Below, piece by piece: positions 1 to 8,374 of a DNA stretch of 34,448 nucleotides. The translations under genes and the position numbers were made by a program. Source of the stretch: Phycisphaerae bacterium (GTDB lineage Bacteria > Planctomycetota > Phycisphaerae > UBA1845); the NCBI GenBank assembly GCA_029260035.1, contig JAJDEA010000047.1:1-34448 (forward strand), in the 5' to 3' direction. The notes under the pieces are model-generated. The model was not told the DNA's origin, searched no databases, and saw nothing but the letters and a program-made list of their open reading frames with translations. The stretch's first letter is position 1. Each line of letters opens with the position of its first letter.

Positions 1-180
1 GTCGGTTAGCAGGTCGATGTAAACGTCGTCGCTCTTGAGCAGGAAAGTATTGAATCCCGCCTCCGAGATGGCAGCCTCTCGCTGCTCGCGTGTGGTGACC
101 TTGAGCGGCTCGACCACCTTGATGCGATACGGCTCTGCCCAGCTACGCCTAACACGTTTCGTGTTTTTCGATTCAGCCAT
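1..180 (-). CDS. Tryptophanase / tyrosine phenol-lyase, N-terminal 60 residues (partial)
   Basis: This is the first 60 codons of a PLP-dependent beta-eliminating lyase that runs off the left edge. The translation contains [16 protein letters not shown], then [19 protein letters not shown], which is the conserved N-terminal signature of the tryptophanase/tyrosine phenol-lyase family. These enzymes split tryptophan to indole, or tyrosine to phenol, plus pyruvate and ammonia. The FNTFLL wording is closer to what I recall of tyrosine phenol-lyases than of E. coli TnaA, but substrate cannot be decided from the N-terminus. The ATG at 180 is supported by a GGAG about 10 nt upstream. I see no convincing TnaC-like leader peptide with a key Trp codon in the 287 bases upstream. 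The active-site lysine lies outside the window. Confidence 0.85.
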   Translation of the reverse strand, partial: MAESKNTKRVRRSWAEPYRIKVVEPLKVTTREQREAAISEAGFNTFLLKSDDVYIDLLTD

Positions 181-467
181 TTGTTCCAACTCCGATTTCT
201 GTTCTTAAACCCCTTTTACCCGACCCCGCAGACCATGATTCGGTAGCAATCTGCGTGCCCAAGTGCGAAAGTCCGCATTTCAGCCCGCTGGCCACCCGCA
301 GTGCCATCGGGCAATCCGCCCCCGGAGTTGTTTTGAGACTCGATACGCTGATAATGAGGAGTGTCTGACGTAGACAGAATGAGTCACAATTCGTTTCAAA
401 GCTCCCGGAACACGAGTCGGAGCGGCTAGACGAATCCGAGAACAGGACCAACAGGGAGACTCAAATT

Positions 468-851
468 ATGTCCAAGATTCCAGCAATCCAATTTACGATG
501 GTAGTCACCATGCTATTGGTTTGGTTGAACGGCTGTTGCGCAAGTCAGTCACAAACAGTTTGGAGCGTAGATCCGGACCGTTCCCGTTTGATGGAAACCT
601 GCAATGTCACAATAAAAATAGGAGTAGGCCATGGGTGTGAGGCCATGCTATCTGGAATACACGAACGCTTGGAGCCAAACATCGGAGTACAAAGCCATAC
701 AAGAGAAATCATCATCGGGGCGGGAACCAACATCAACTACACTTTAACTAGAGTTCATCTGATCGATCTCGAATGCTCACCCGTCAAGGGTTCACTCTCG
801 CGAAGCTGCTGCGAATACGAAATTGTTGATGTCGATTGCGAAATCAGATAG
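468..851 (+). CDS. Small secreted or lipoprotein-like hypothetical protein
   Basis: A 127-residue protein that I do not recognise. Residues 8-22 form a hydrophobic stretch ending in LNGCC at 20-24, which resembles a loosely matching lipobox, so Cys23 could be lipidated or the segment could be a plain signal peptide. The remaining sequence is rich in Cys (residues near 45, 57, 102 and the SCCEYE motif near 112-117), which fits disulfides in an exported protein. The ATG has GGGAGA about 10 nt upstream. It stands alone, divergent from the tryptophanase-like gene and convergent with the radical SAM gene. No function is proposed. The coding call rests on the ribosome binding site and the sensible export signal. 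Confidence 0.6.
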   Translation: MSKIPAIQFTMVVTMLLVWLNGCCASQSQTVWSVDPDRSRLMETCNVTIKIGVGHGCEAMLSGIHERLEPNIGVQSHTREIIIGAGTNINYTLTRVHLIDLECSPVKGSLSRSCCEYEIVDVDCEIR

Positions 852-927
852 ATTCCTTTATTCGTGCTGACGGCAAACCTCATCGAATAACTCAGTTCGA
901 GGCTCTACAAGTGCCCTGATAACAGCA

Positions 928-2631
928 CTATCCAGTTCCACCAGACGTAACCAAGCTATTGATTTCGCGAAAAAATGGCGGCTCATAGGTCCAGCCTTTG
1001 CGCAGCCGACGCTCCTCGCGACCCACCATGTATCGCAAGTATCGACCTACAACAGGGCCGGCTAATCGCGACTTGAGGCCAAACTCACGGTAGAGGTCCT
1101 TGAGCGTTTTCGACATCTTCTTCGACAACGCCGGATTGGTGCGGAACCAATTCTTGGCGGCCCACAACGCGCCAGCATATGTCACAGCGAGGTCACGAGC
1201 TTCCCAGGCGAAACGGTTCCGAACTCTCAGGTCCACGTGTTTCTTGTATCGCTTCCATCCTTTGAGCATGGTCCGGACGATGCGTATGATGCTGGGGCCG
1301 TTCATCTCGAAATCACGTTGGAAAGCCCGCACGATGAATTCGGTTTCCTCGCCGTTTCGGATGTTGGGGTGTCGGTAGTTGAACCGCAACTGTCCGTGTG
1401 AATCCGCTTCAGAACATTCGGCATGATCGAGAAGCAAACCCCTGGCTTTGTGATCGGCGTGTAAAGGCGTACCGGGAATGGGAGTGTACAGCATGAACTG
1501 GTGAAACTCCGTGTCATGCTCGACGGCATGATTGATGACCGAATCGATGTTGTCAGGCGTATGCTCTTCCAATCCGATGATCGACGATCCGAGCACGCGA
1601 ACCCCGTGATCCTGAAGTGTGCTGACGAGCTTGCGCGTGTCGGTGCCGCCGAGCTTGGAATAATTAGCACCCTCACCCTCCAGGCCCATCCACACCCACG
1701 AAATTCCTAAGCCTACAAGTTGTTCGATAGAATAGGATTTCATGACCTTCGCCGAGCTGAATACATACATTGCCCAAGATTTGTCATGCTCGATCATTAA
1801 CTCGAGCAGCCGAAGCGCCCGCTTACGATGAAGAAGAAAATTCTCATCCATGACGAAGAAAGATCGCACCTTCATGTCCCGCTCGAGCTGGCACATGACG
1901 TCAAACAACTCGTCGCCGGTTTCATAAAAATGAATACAGCTACCCTTGCCGCCGAACATGGTAGACGTAGAACAAAAGTTGCACCCAATGGGACAGCCGA
2001 CAGACGGGATGAGTGTCGCCGCTACGTCGCCCGGTTTTTCTCGAAGATTGACGCCCATGGTCCGAGCGCCGATGCCCGAGTATACCTGCGGATGACGAAT
2101 CGGAGCGCCTGCATCTTCGCCAAGGAACTGGCGCATCCAGCGCACCCCGTCACCACGAATGATGTGGTCAGCATCGATCCTTTGGTCCAAATGGGGAAGC
2201 CCTGCGACGTGCCCGCCAATGACGATGGTAGCGTCAGGCTGATGCGTGCGGATCAACTCGCACATCTTCCGCACTTTCCCAACATTCGGCATGATAGCCC
2301 CAATGCCAACGATGTCGTATTGGTTCGTCTCAAGCTCCTCAACAAACTGTTCGAGCGTGGGAAAGTCGATGAGCGTGCAAGGCGCGCTGATGTTGGATTG
2401 AATCAGCATAAGCCCCCACGAGCGGTGGAACATGCGCAACGAAAACGCCCGCTGCACGCGCGTCACCTGATTGTGATATAGCTCCATGGGATTGATGGTC
2501 CGACTGCCGAAAGCATCGTCGACGGCAAACGGGCCGAACGCGCTGCTGAGCAGCACTTTAGCCTGAGAACCCAGCGGGTGTACCAGCTGTGTAGACACAT
2601 TGATCCGCGAGTCAGTAGCAAGCATTGTCAT
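928..2631 (-). CDS. B12-binding domain radical SAM protein
   Basis: A 567-residue radical SAM enzyme with an N-terminal cobalamin-binding-like domain (about residues 80-185, with the IVIGGHVAGL turn at 136-145). The [4Fe-4S] cluster motif is C213-PIG-C217-NF-C220, of the CxxxCxxC type. The radical SAM barrel follows (MDENFLL, then GLEGEG and SSIIGLEEHTPD), and a C-terminal extension rich in basic residues runs from about 450 to the end. Proteins with this layout carry out cobalamin-assisted radical chemistry such as methylation or ring changes of lipids and secondary metabolites; the substrate is unknown here. An open frame extends upstream to 2775, but the ATG at 2631 is chosen because AGAGAGGT lies about 10 nt before it and the upstream 48 residues look non-conserved. 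It is a single gene, convergent with the small ORF at 468-851. Confidence 0.88.
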   Translation of the reverse strand: MTMLATDSRINVSTQLVHPLGSQAKVLLSSAFGPFAVDDAFGSRTINPMELYHNQVTRVQRAFSLRMFHRSWGLMLIQSNISAPCTLIDFPTLEQFVEELETNQYDIVGIGAIMPNVGKVRKMCELIRTHQPDATIVIGGHVAGLPHLDQRIDADHIIRGDGVRWMRQFLGEDAGAPIRHPQVYSGIGARTMGVNLREKPGDVAATLIPSVGCPIGCNFCSTSTMFGGKGSCIHFYETGDELFDVMCQLERDMKVRSFFVMDENFLLHRKRALRLLELMIEHDKSWAMYVFSSAKVMKSYSIEQLVGLGISWVWMGLEGEGANYSKLGGTDTRKLVSTLQDHGVRVLGSSIIGLEEHTPDNIDSVINHAVEHDTEFHQFMLYTPIPGTPLHADHKARGLLLDHAECSEADSHGQLRFNYRHPNIRNGEETEFIVRAFQRDFEMNGPSIIRIVRTMLKGWKRYKKHVDLRVRNRFAWEARDLAVTYAGALWAAKNWFRTNPALSKKMSKTLKDLYREFGLKSRLAGPVVGRYLRYMVGREERRLRKGWTYEPPFFREINSLVTSGGTG

Positions 2632-3086
2632 TTCGTGGTTACCTCTCTTTGTCTTACAAGGGCACGGTGAGCCTGTTACTCCATTCGAATGCCGAGCTTG
2701 GTCTCTTGTCTTAGTGGAGTCTGTGGGCAGCCAAGACTCCAGGGTACTTCTCCGCCCGCGCCAGCGGCGAACCATAATCTATATGATGATCGAAAAATAG
2801 CCCAAATGCCACATAATGATATTCTACAACCTGTAATAAAAAAAGGTATGGGTAGCCTTGGAGTTTGCGCTAGCACGACGCATGCCAACTCGCAATTACG
2901 CTATCAACCGGCGCAAAGGGGAGTTGCACCGTTTCATAGTCGCCAACATTCAAATGTAGAGATGAGTTGAAAAAAATCGAAAAAAACGCTTCCGAGGGCT
3001 ACGGTTGAGTAGACCCCAGCCTGTTAGTTTCCGAGTATCCACAGCTTTTACACCAGGGATACGAAACAATGCTCTCCGAAACGGCT
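2632..3086. other. Intergenic stretch, no gene seen
   Basis: 455 bases between two leftward genes. Several short open frames occur on both strands, but none has both a ribosome binding site and a recognisable product. AT-rich patches lie at 2765-2850, upstream of the radical SAM gene, and poly-A runs at 2968-2990, which read as poly-T on the minus strand, downstream of the protease gene. No convincing stem precedes the T runs, so I do not call a terminator. Confidence 0.5.
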
Positions 3087-6000
3087 CTACCAGCGTCGCC
3101 GTCTAAACCACAGCATGGAAAATGCGAGGGCGAACATGGGCAGAATCCCCATTGCACCACAAGGTGTTGCCGTTCCGCCGGGCCCTTGTGCGCCAGTACC
3201 GTCGAGTGGCGGGACGTCTGTATCGTCCGTCAAACCGGTTCCGGGGAAAATCGTAATCGTCCGTGACGTATTGGTCGTAAGGGTCGTGCCTCCAGTGGTA
3301 AGCGTGGTGATCGTCGCGGTGATCGGCAGTCTCAAATCCGCGTTTGTCTCGTTCACATAAGTATGGGTTACGAACAAACTGCTCGAAGTCGTTCCATCGC
3401 CGAGGTCCCACCGAACCGACTGTAACGCGCCGACCAACCCCGATGTGTCCAACTCAAGCCGAACCGAAAATGGCGACACGCCGGAATCCACGTCGGATCC
3501 AATTGTTGTTGGAATACCAATGATAATACGAACGCCGTTGTTTCCTTGGCTGCCAGCATCATCGGTACCCGGCCCATCAACCCGAATGGATACCTGAGCA
3601 AAACCGGCATTGCCATCCGTGTCGAACATGGTCAGCCGAGCTATAAATGTTTGGCTCTGTCCAGCGGGAACGTCATAGGTATGCGTCGCGCTGCGCGATG
3701 TAGCATCTACAATGATGCTATCGTTAATGTCGAAGTCCCACGCGGTACGCGAATCGTCGATGGGGATATCACTGGATGCGTTACCGGCAAAACGAACAGC
3801 GAGCGGAGCTGTGCCCTCTCTAGGCGACACGTCAATCGAAACCTTTGGACCCGCAACCGGCGCGGAACCATCGCCGCCTCCGACAATCAAACCACCACCG
3901 GAATCCAAAATCTCACCCGGATCCAATATGTTGCCATTGGTGTCAGCTTTCACGCCCCAGGAATATCGGCCAAGAGTGTTGCGGGCAAAAATGCCGAAGT
4001 GCTTCGTGGTTGTTGGAGCCAGGAAGTCGATGCATTGTTCGGAGCCAGCGTCACAATCATCCACGGCGCTCGCAACGAGAGGACAGCCACAGCCTACCGA
4101 TTGAATTTCGACGCCGGCAGGAAGAGGCACCAACGCCGAGGCCTGCGAATCACCACAACCGAGCTGCGATCTGCTATAGCATTCGCCGTCGATCGGGAAG
4201 ACTTCCGGATCAAACGTAAATGGGCTGTCACTTGATACAACAAGGTATTCGTTGGTCGTTGTTACCGGTTTCGCCGGAATGTCATCATCGGTATCCAGAT
4301 CAATCTCTGCAAAACGAAATTCCAATTGATTGCCATTTTGTCGCCAACTCAGTCTCGTTTCTGCCACCAGAACGTCACCTACTCTACCTGGCCAGGTACG
4401 TCCTGTGTTTATTGAATCCAAAGCAGCTTGTGCTGCCACGGTGGCATCGATCCGCCCATAACCATAACGCAAACTGCGCTTCGTGATCGGGTCATATTGA
4501 GCGTCCGTAGGACTCACCCGCTCGGAAGCGTGCTCCATAACCAGGCGGACATCGGTAGCAGACAGATCTGAATTCGCAGAAAGGATCAAGCCTGCCACGC
4601 CCGCAGCGATGGGACAGGCTGCTGACGTCCCGGAAAACTCACCCGTATACAGACCCACAGGGTCTACATCCGGATCGCCGAATGGACCAATCCCGCCAAA
4701 ATTTAGGCCGGGATCCACATACCCAGCCTGATCGTCGTTATCCGTCGAAAGAATCAAAGCCTCGCCTGGTGCAATAAGGTCAACCTGTTTTCCAAAATTG
4801 CTAAAGAATGCCAGCCCGTCAGATCGGTCGGATGCGCCGACCCCAATCACCGTTGGGAGAGTGGAAAAATCGTCGTTCTCAAAAAGCTGAACCCCACTGT
4901 TGCCGGACGCAAACACAACGACCATCCCTCTGGGCAACTCGACGCCATCGGCTCCATCCAAGTCTCGCCCCTCCTGAAATGCCGTCTCGATCGCATCAGC
5001 CAGGACCTGGGGCGTCGGGATTCCAGGCAATCCCCAACTGTTAATATGTACATCAACATCCTGCTGACGAGCGAAGGTATACGCTCCGGCAATATCTTCG
5101 TCGGTTAGCGCCGCACTAAGGCCTCTCGATGCGGTAAACCTTGCGAGCGGAGCAACGCCACGACCGCCCAACGAGTTAGACTGGGCGACAGCCAGCCCCA
5201 TCACAGGCGTTCCGTGGAAATTATTAAAATCCTTCGGGCGCGGATCTCTAAACTCAGAGGATGTGGACGGGAAGGAAGGGTCATGCCCCACGCCGATATA
5301 TCCGCCGCGCAAATCTTCGTGCGTCACGTCGCAAGAGTCATCAAACATACCGAAAAGGACATCCTGCCCCTGAGCAATCTCCCACGCATCCAATACGTTG
5401 ATATCCGAACCTGCAACCCCACCAACTTGCCCCGTGTTGTTCAAATGCCATTGCAGGGAAAAGAGTGGATCGCTCGGCGTAACCTGTCGAAAGTCGACCG
5501 GCAAACGGAAGTTCGGCTCAGCCCAAACAACTCTCGAATCAACCGCTAAAGCCTGCGCACGCAACACTTCGTCATCGTCGGCATCGAGCAACGACACGAC
5601 GTACACATCAGACAGCCCTTCTATAGCCCGTCCGGCTGCAACGCGATAATCGCGCCAGAGATTGTTACGAGCAGCATCATCCAACGATTTTTTTAGGCGA
5701 AGATTGATCGTGCCCGTCGAAATCAACGGAGCGTCGGAGTCACCAATATGGTAAATCGCATGGATTTCCTTGACTTGCGCGTTATCGCGGATTGCCTGAA
5801 TGGCTTCTCTTGTCGTATGTGCGACACGAACGCGTTTGATCGAGGAATCTGGCGCGAATTGAAGATCCTCGACAACACCGTGCCCTTTTGATGCAAGCCT
5901 GGTCGCAGCCGACTTGATGGAATCAACATCCGAAAACGTGACCGCGATTTCATCTTCACATCGCGTCAGCGCAATCTTTCGGCCGTCTTTCTTAATGATG

Positions 6001-6161
6001 AAATGCGAACTCGCCTGCACTCCCGATACGGCGGCTACACAAACCGCAACGAACAGGGTGAAGGCTGGAAACACTCGGGTTCGGATACACCGACGACCAC
6101 TGAGGAACATCATATTGGCGATACCTTTCAACTTTCGAAACGTCGTCTCAACAGGTGTCAT
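3087..6161 (-). CDS. Secreted subtilisin-like serine protease (S8) with two PKD-like domains and a C-terminal anchor
   Basis: A 1024-residue exported S8 protease. Numbering from the first ATG, a signal peptide ends near VQA50-SS. A propeptide-like region runs to about 225, ending WAEPNFRLP and then QWHLNNTGQ, as in thermitase-type subtilases. The catalytic triad is D274 (FGMFD), H316 (FHGTPVMG) and S513 (FSGTSAACP), with the oxyanion Asn in ASGN421SG. Two PKD-like beta domains follow at about 775-870 and 885-975, each with a WDF or WDLGDG core and HTY. The last 30 residues read PCGAMG, a hydrophobic segment and then FRRRRW, a tripartite tail like cell-surface sorting signals. In-frame ATGs at 6113 and 6110, with AAAGGT about 12 nt upstream, are alternative starts. 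Likely role: extracellular or surface protein breakdown. Stands alone, divergent from the Spondin_N gene. Confidence 0.92.
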   Translation of the reverse strand: MTPVETTFRKLKGIANMMFLSGRRCIRTRVFPAFTLFVAVCVAAVSGVQASSHFIIKKDGRKIALTRCEDEIAVTFSDVDSIKSAATRLASKGHGVVEDLQFAPDSSIKRVRVAHTTREAIQAIRDNAQVKEIHAIYHIGDSDAPLISTGTINLRLKKSLDDAARNNLWRDYRVAAGRAIEGLSDVYVVSLLDADDDEVLRAQALAVDSRVVWAEPNFRLPVDFRQVTPSDPLFSLQWHLNNTGQVGGVAGSDINVLDAWEIAQGQDVLFGMFDDSCDVTHEDLRGGYIGVGHDPSFPSTSSEFRDPRPKDFNNFHGTPVMGLAVAQSNSLGGRGVAPLARFTASRGLSAALTDEDIAGAYTFARQQDVDVHINSWGLPGIPTPQVLADAIETAFQEGRDLDGADGVELPRGMVVVFASGNSGVQLFENDDFSTLPTVIGVGASDRSDGLAFFSNFGKQVDLIAPGEALILSTDNDDQAGYVDPGLNFGGIGPFGDPDVDPVGLYTGEFSGTSAACPIAAGVAGLILSANSDLSATDVRLVMEHASERVSPTDAQYDPITKRSLRYGYGRIDATVAAQAALDSINTGRTWPGRVGDVLVAETRLSWRQNGNQLEFRFAEIDLDTDDDIPAKPVTTTNEYLVVSSDSPFTFDPEVFPIDGECYSRSQLGCGDSQASALVPLPAGVEIQSVGCGCPLVASAVDDCDAGSEQCIDFLAPTTTKHFGIFARNTLGRYSWGVKADTNGNILDPGEILDSGGGLIVGGGDGSAPVAGPKVSIDVSPREGTAPLAVRFAGNASSDIPIDDSRTAWDFDINDSIIVDATSRSATHTYDVPAGQSQTFIARLTMFDTDGNAGFAQVSIRVDGPGTDDAGSQGNNGVRIIIGIPTTIGSDVDSGVSPFSVRLELDTSGLVGALQSVRWDLGDGTTSSSLFVTHTYVNETNADLRLPITATITTLTTGGTTLTTNTSRTITIFPGTGLTDDTDVPPLDGTGAQGPGGTATPCGAMGILPMFALAFSMLWFRRRRW

Positions 6162-6653
6162 CCTGCTGAAGCGCCATGCAACTTAACTTGGCGCAGGCCT
6201 CCTGGCGGGCCTTTGTGGAATATCGATCTGCCATTAACTGACACACCAACAATGGTAATGGCCCCCGTGAACTCGGAGCTGCCATTGCAGCCAACCGGGA
6301 AGGATTCACCCCTTTCGGGCACATAACCAACGAGGCTATTGTTCGGGCATGTAATTAGCCTGTCAAGGCTGACTATTGATGCGAAAATTAGGGTAGGTTG
6401 TCATTCAGATAAACACCATTAACCAAGGCGGCACCGGGGAATGCCCGTTTCATTCGATCAACCAATCACGCGCGAACCCACGCACGACGGCGTCTTGTAT
6501 AGCAATAGGCTCTCAAAACTCGACTTATCGGGCGAGCTGCCTACAATGTTTTGTCTCAGGGGCCATTCATTCTAAAATGCTACTCCGATCCGCCATCCGA
6601 CAGTATGCGGCGTGGTTTGTGATTCATACATTGGGCACATAGAGGGGGAAAGT
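6162..6653. other. Divergent intergenic region
   Basis: 492 bases between the divergent protease and Spondin_N genes, so it should hold promoters for both. I found no -35/-10 pair good enough to report and no strong hairpin. Short open frames here lack ribosome binding sites and are taken as noise. Confidence 0.45.
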
Positions 6654-7889
6654 GTGAAAAGGGTGTTCGAGATCAAAGCAACAGCGATGCTCCTCGGCGC
6701 TTTACTTGCGGCTTGGCCCGGCAAGTCGGCCACAGGAGAAGTCGTGGATTATGAGATTACCTTCGACGCAGCCTGGATTGTCGTGACGCATCCCCAGGAC
6801 TTTCCGACCAACCCACACTTCTCAGGGCTAATCGGAGCCACGCACAATGCAACGGTCACGTTTTGGCAATCAGGCTCGATTGCGTCAGCAGGCATCGAGA
6901 GCATGGCAGAAACCGGCAGCAAGACGCTGTTGACCGGAGAAATCAATAGCGAAATGACCGCAGGCGATGCATTTTCGCTTGTTTCCGGCGGCGGCATATT
7001 TCCTTCTCCGGGGTCGGTAGCCACAAATTTTCAAGCCAGCAGCACACACCCGCTTGTGACGGTTGTTTCGATGATTGCACCAAGCCCTGATTGGTTCGTG
7101 GGCGTTTCGGGCCTGAACCTTCGCGACAATCTAGGTCGGTGGCGTGACAATGTGGTTGTCAACCTCGACCCCTACGATGCCGGCACCGACGACGGCGTCA
7201 CGTTTCGATCAACGAACGCCGATACCCAGCCCCCGATACCAATATCCAATCTCAGCAACACGTTCCCATTCGTAGGCACGCCACCAATGGGAACATTCAC
7301 CTTTCGGCTTCTTACGCCCGCCCCACTTCCAGGCGACTTGGACGGTAATAGCGTGGTGGACCTTCAAGACAGTTTTCACCTTGCAAATTGTTTAGCTGGT
7401 CCCAATACCAGCGTAGCTGGCTATTGCGACGGAGCGGATGTAGATGGCGATGGAGACGTAGATATCGCGGATGGGCAAGAGTTTCAATTGCTGTTCGGAG
7501 ATTTGGGGATTACCTGTGCAGGAGGGTCGGACCTTCGCCTGCAAATCAGTGGCGCTCCGGAATCCGCTTCCTTGGGCGAACTTATTGACTGGACTGTGGA
7601 AGTTCGAAACGTAGGCGACGCCACTTCAGAGAGTCTCTGCCTTCGTACCGGTGTCAATTGTCTGCCGGGCCTCAACGACTGGACCTGCAATCTTGGCCTG
7701 GAAGACTTCAACACGCCAATGATCGCACCGGGCGGCATATGGTCATTTACAGTCACCAACTATCCGATTCCAATCGGCGCTCTTCAGCAGGAGCAATTCA
7801 TCAAGGTGAATATCGAAGCCCAGCAGAATTGCCCGAGGGACATGTGCTCGATCGGAGATTTCGTACAACTCCCGATTTCGATTCAATGA
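6654..7889 (+). CDS. Secreted Spondin_N domain protein with dockerin-like repeat and CARDB/DUF11-like domain
   Basis: A 411-residue exported protein. A GTG start at 6654 is chosen because AGAGGGGGAAA sits just before it and it is followed at once by a signal peptide (VKRVFEIK, hydrophobic core, then SATGE near 28). Residues about 30-195 match the Spondin_N fold: HPQDFPTNPHFSGLIGATHN, MAETG, SMIAPSPDWFVGVSGL and LDPYDAGTDDG. Residues about 226-282 carry two calcium-loop segments (GDLDGNSVVDLQD and DVDGDGDVDIADG) arranged like a dockerin type I pair, common in planctomycete secreted proteins and not proof of a cellulosome. The last 120 residues look like a CARDB/DUF11 beta sandwich (DWTVEVRNVGDA). 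A role in adhesion or surface display is an inference. Single gene. Confidence 0.85.
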   Translation: MKRVFEIKATAMLLGALLAAWPGKSATGEVVDYEITFDAAWIVVTHPQDFPTNPHFSGLIGATHNATVTFWQSGSIASAGIESMAETGSKTLLTGEINSEMTAGDAFSLVSGGGIFPSPGSVATNFQASSTHPLVTVVSMIAPSPDWFVGVSGLNLRDNLGRWRDNVVVNLDPYDAGTDDGVTFRSTNADTQPPIPISNLSNTFPFVGTPPMGTFTFRLLTPAPLPGDLDGNSVVDLQDSFHLANCLAGPNTSVAGYCDGADVDGDGDVDIADGQEFQLLFGDLGITCAGGSDLRLQISGAPESASLGELIDWTVEVRNVGDATSESLCLRTGVNCLPGLNDWTCNLGLEDFNTPMIAPGGIWSFTVTNYPIPIGALQQEQFIKVNIEAQQNCPRDMCSIGDFVQLPISIQ

Positions 7890-8374
7890 CAAACCCGAGA
7901 GATTCGAACAAGCTCCATTCTCGTTGCGGTCATGCCTTAACTTTCTCGATGAATTAACGTCGCGTGCGTGACGCACAATATATGGCGGTAAACGTAATGA
8001 AGACTCCGCCATAGTTCAATTCGTCATAGCGATTGGCCTACCGCCCGTTAAACAAGCGACGAAACCTCACGCTTTCAACTCATCATATGGGACGAATCAA
8101 CCAATAATTTCTCTCTGCATTTCGCTTAGCCCCACGCACCCGATAAGCAACCTATAGTAACGAACGGTCATCGTATAGCGGCGAATCGCTCTATTATACG
8201 CGACTAAAAAGTGAGTCCGAACGCCGCTGTAAATAGAGGTTGCTCTAGTTGCTTCGCGATTACATAGCTGTCGATGATAGAAGACGAGTTTGTAGTGTCC
8301 TATTGGGAAAAGAAACGGCAGCGACGCCGTTCGGTAGAACCCAGCGATCCCGATTTGATAGAAAGTTTTCTACG
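7890..8374. other. Intergenic stretch, no clear gene
   Basis: 485 bases between two rightward genes. The only point of interest is a TTG at 8249 in frame with the HEAT-repeat gene and preceded by TAGAGGT with an 8-nt spacer, which could be an alternative start adding 42 residues. No terminator or promoter could be called. Confidence 0.4.

Noticed and set aside
181..467. TnaC-like leader peptide before the tryptophanase-like gene
   Set aside because: No short frame with a ribosome binding site and a well-placed Trp codon was seen; the 93-codon frame overlapping the gene start is low-complexity.
1828..2481. 217-codon plus-strand frame
   Set aside because: It lies antisense inside the radical SAM gene, has no ribosome binding site and its translation resembles no protein.
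3546..4235. 229-codon plus-strand frame within the protease gene
   Set aside because: Antisense to a clear S8 protease; composition is a shadow of the Thr/Asp-rich coding strand.
8213..8225. Match to part of the tRNA-Thr 3' end (GAGTCCGAACG) as a possible attachment site
   Set aside because: Only 11 bases match, far from the element and without the rest of the T arm or acceptor stem; likely chance.
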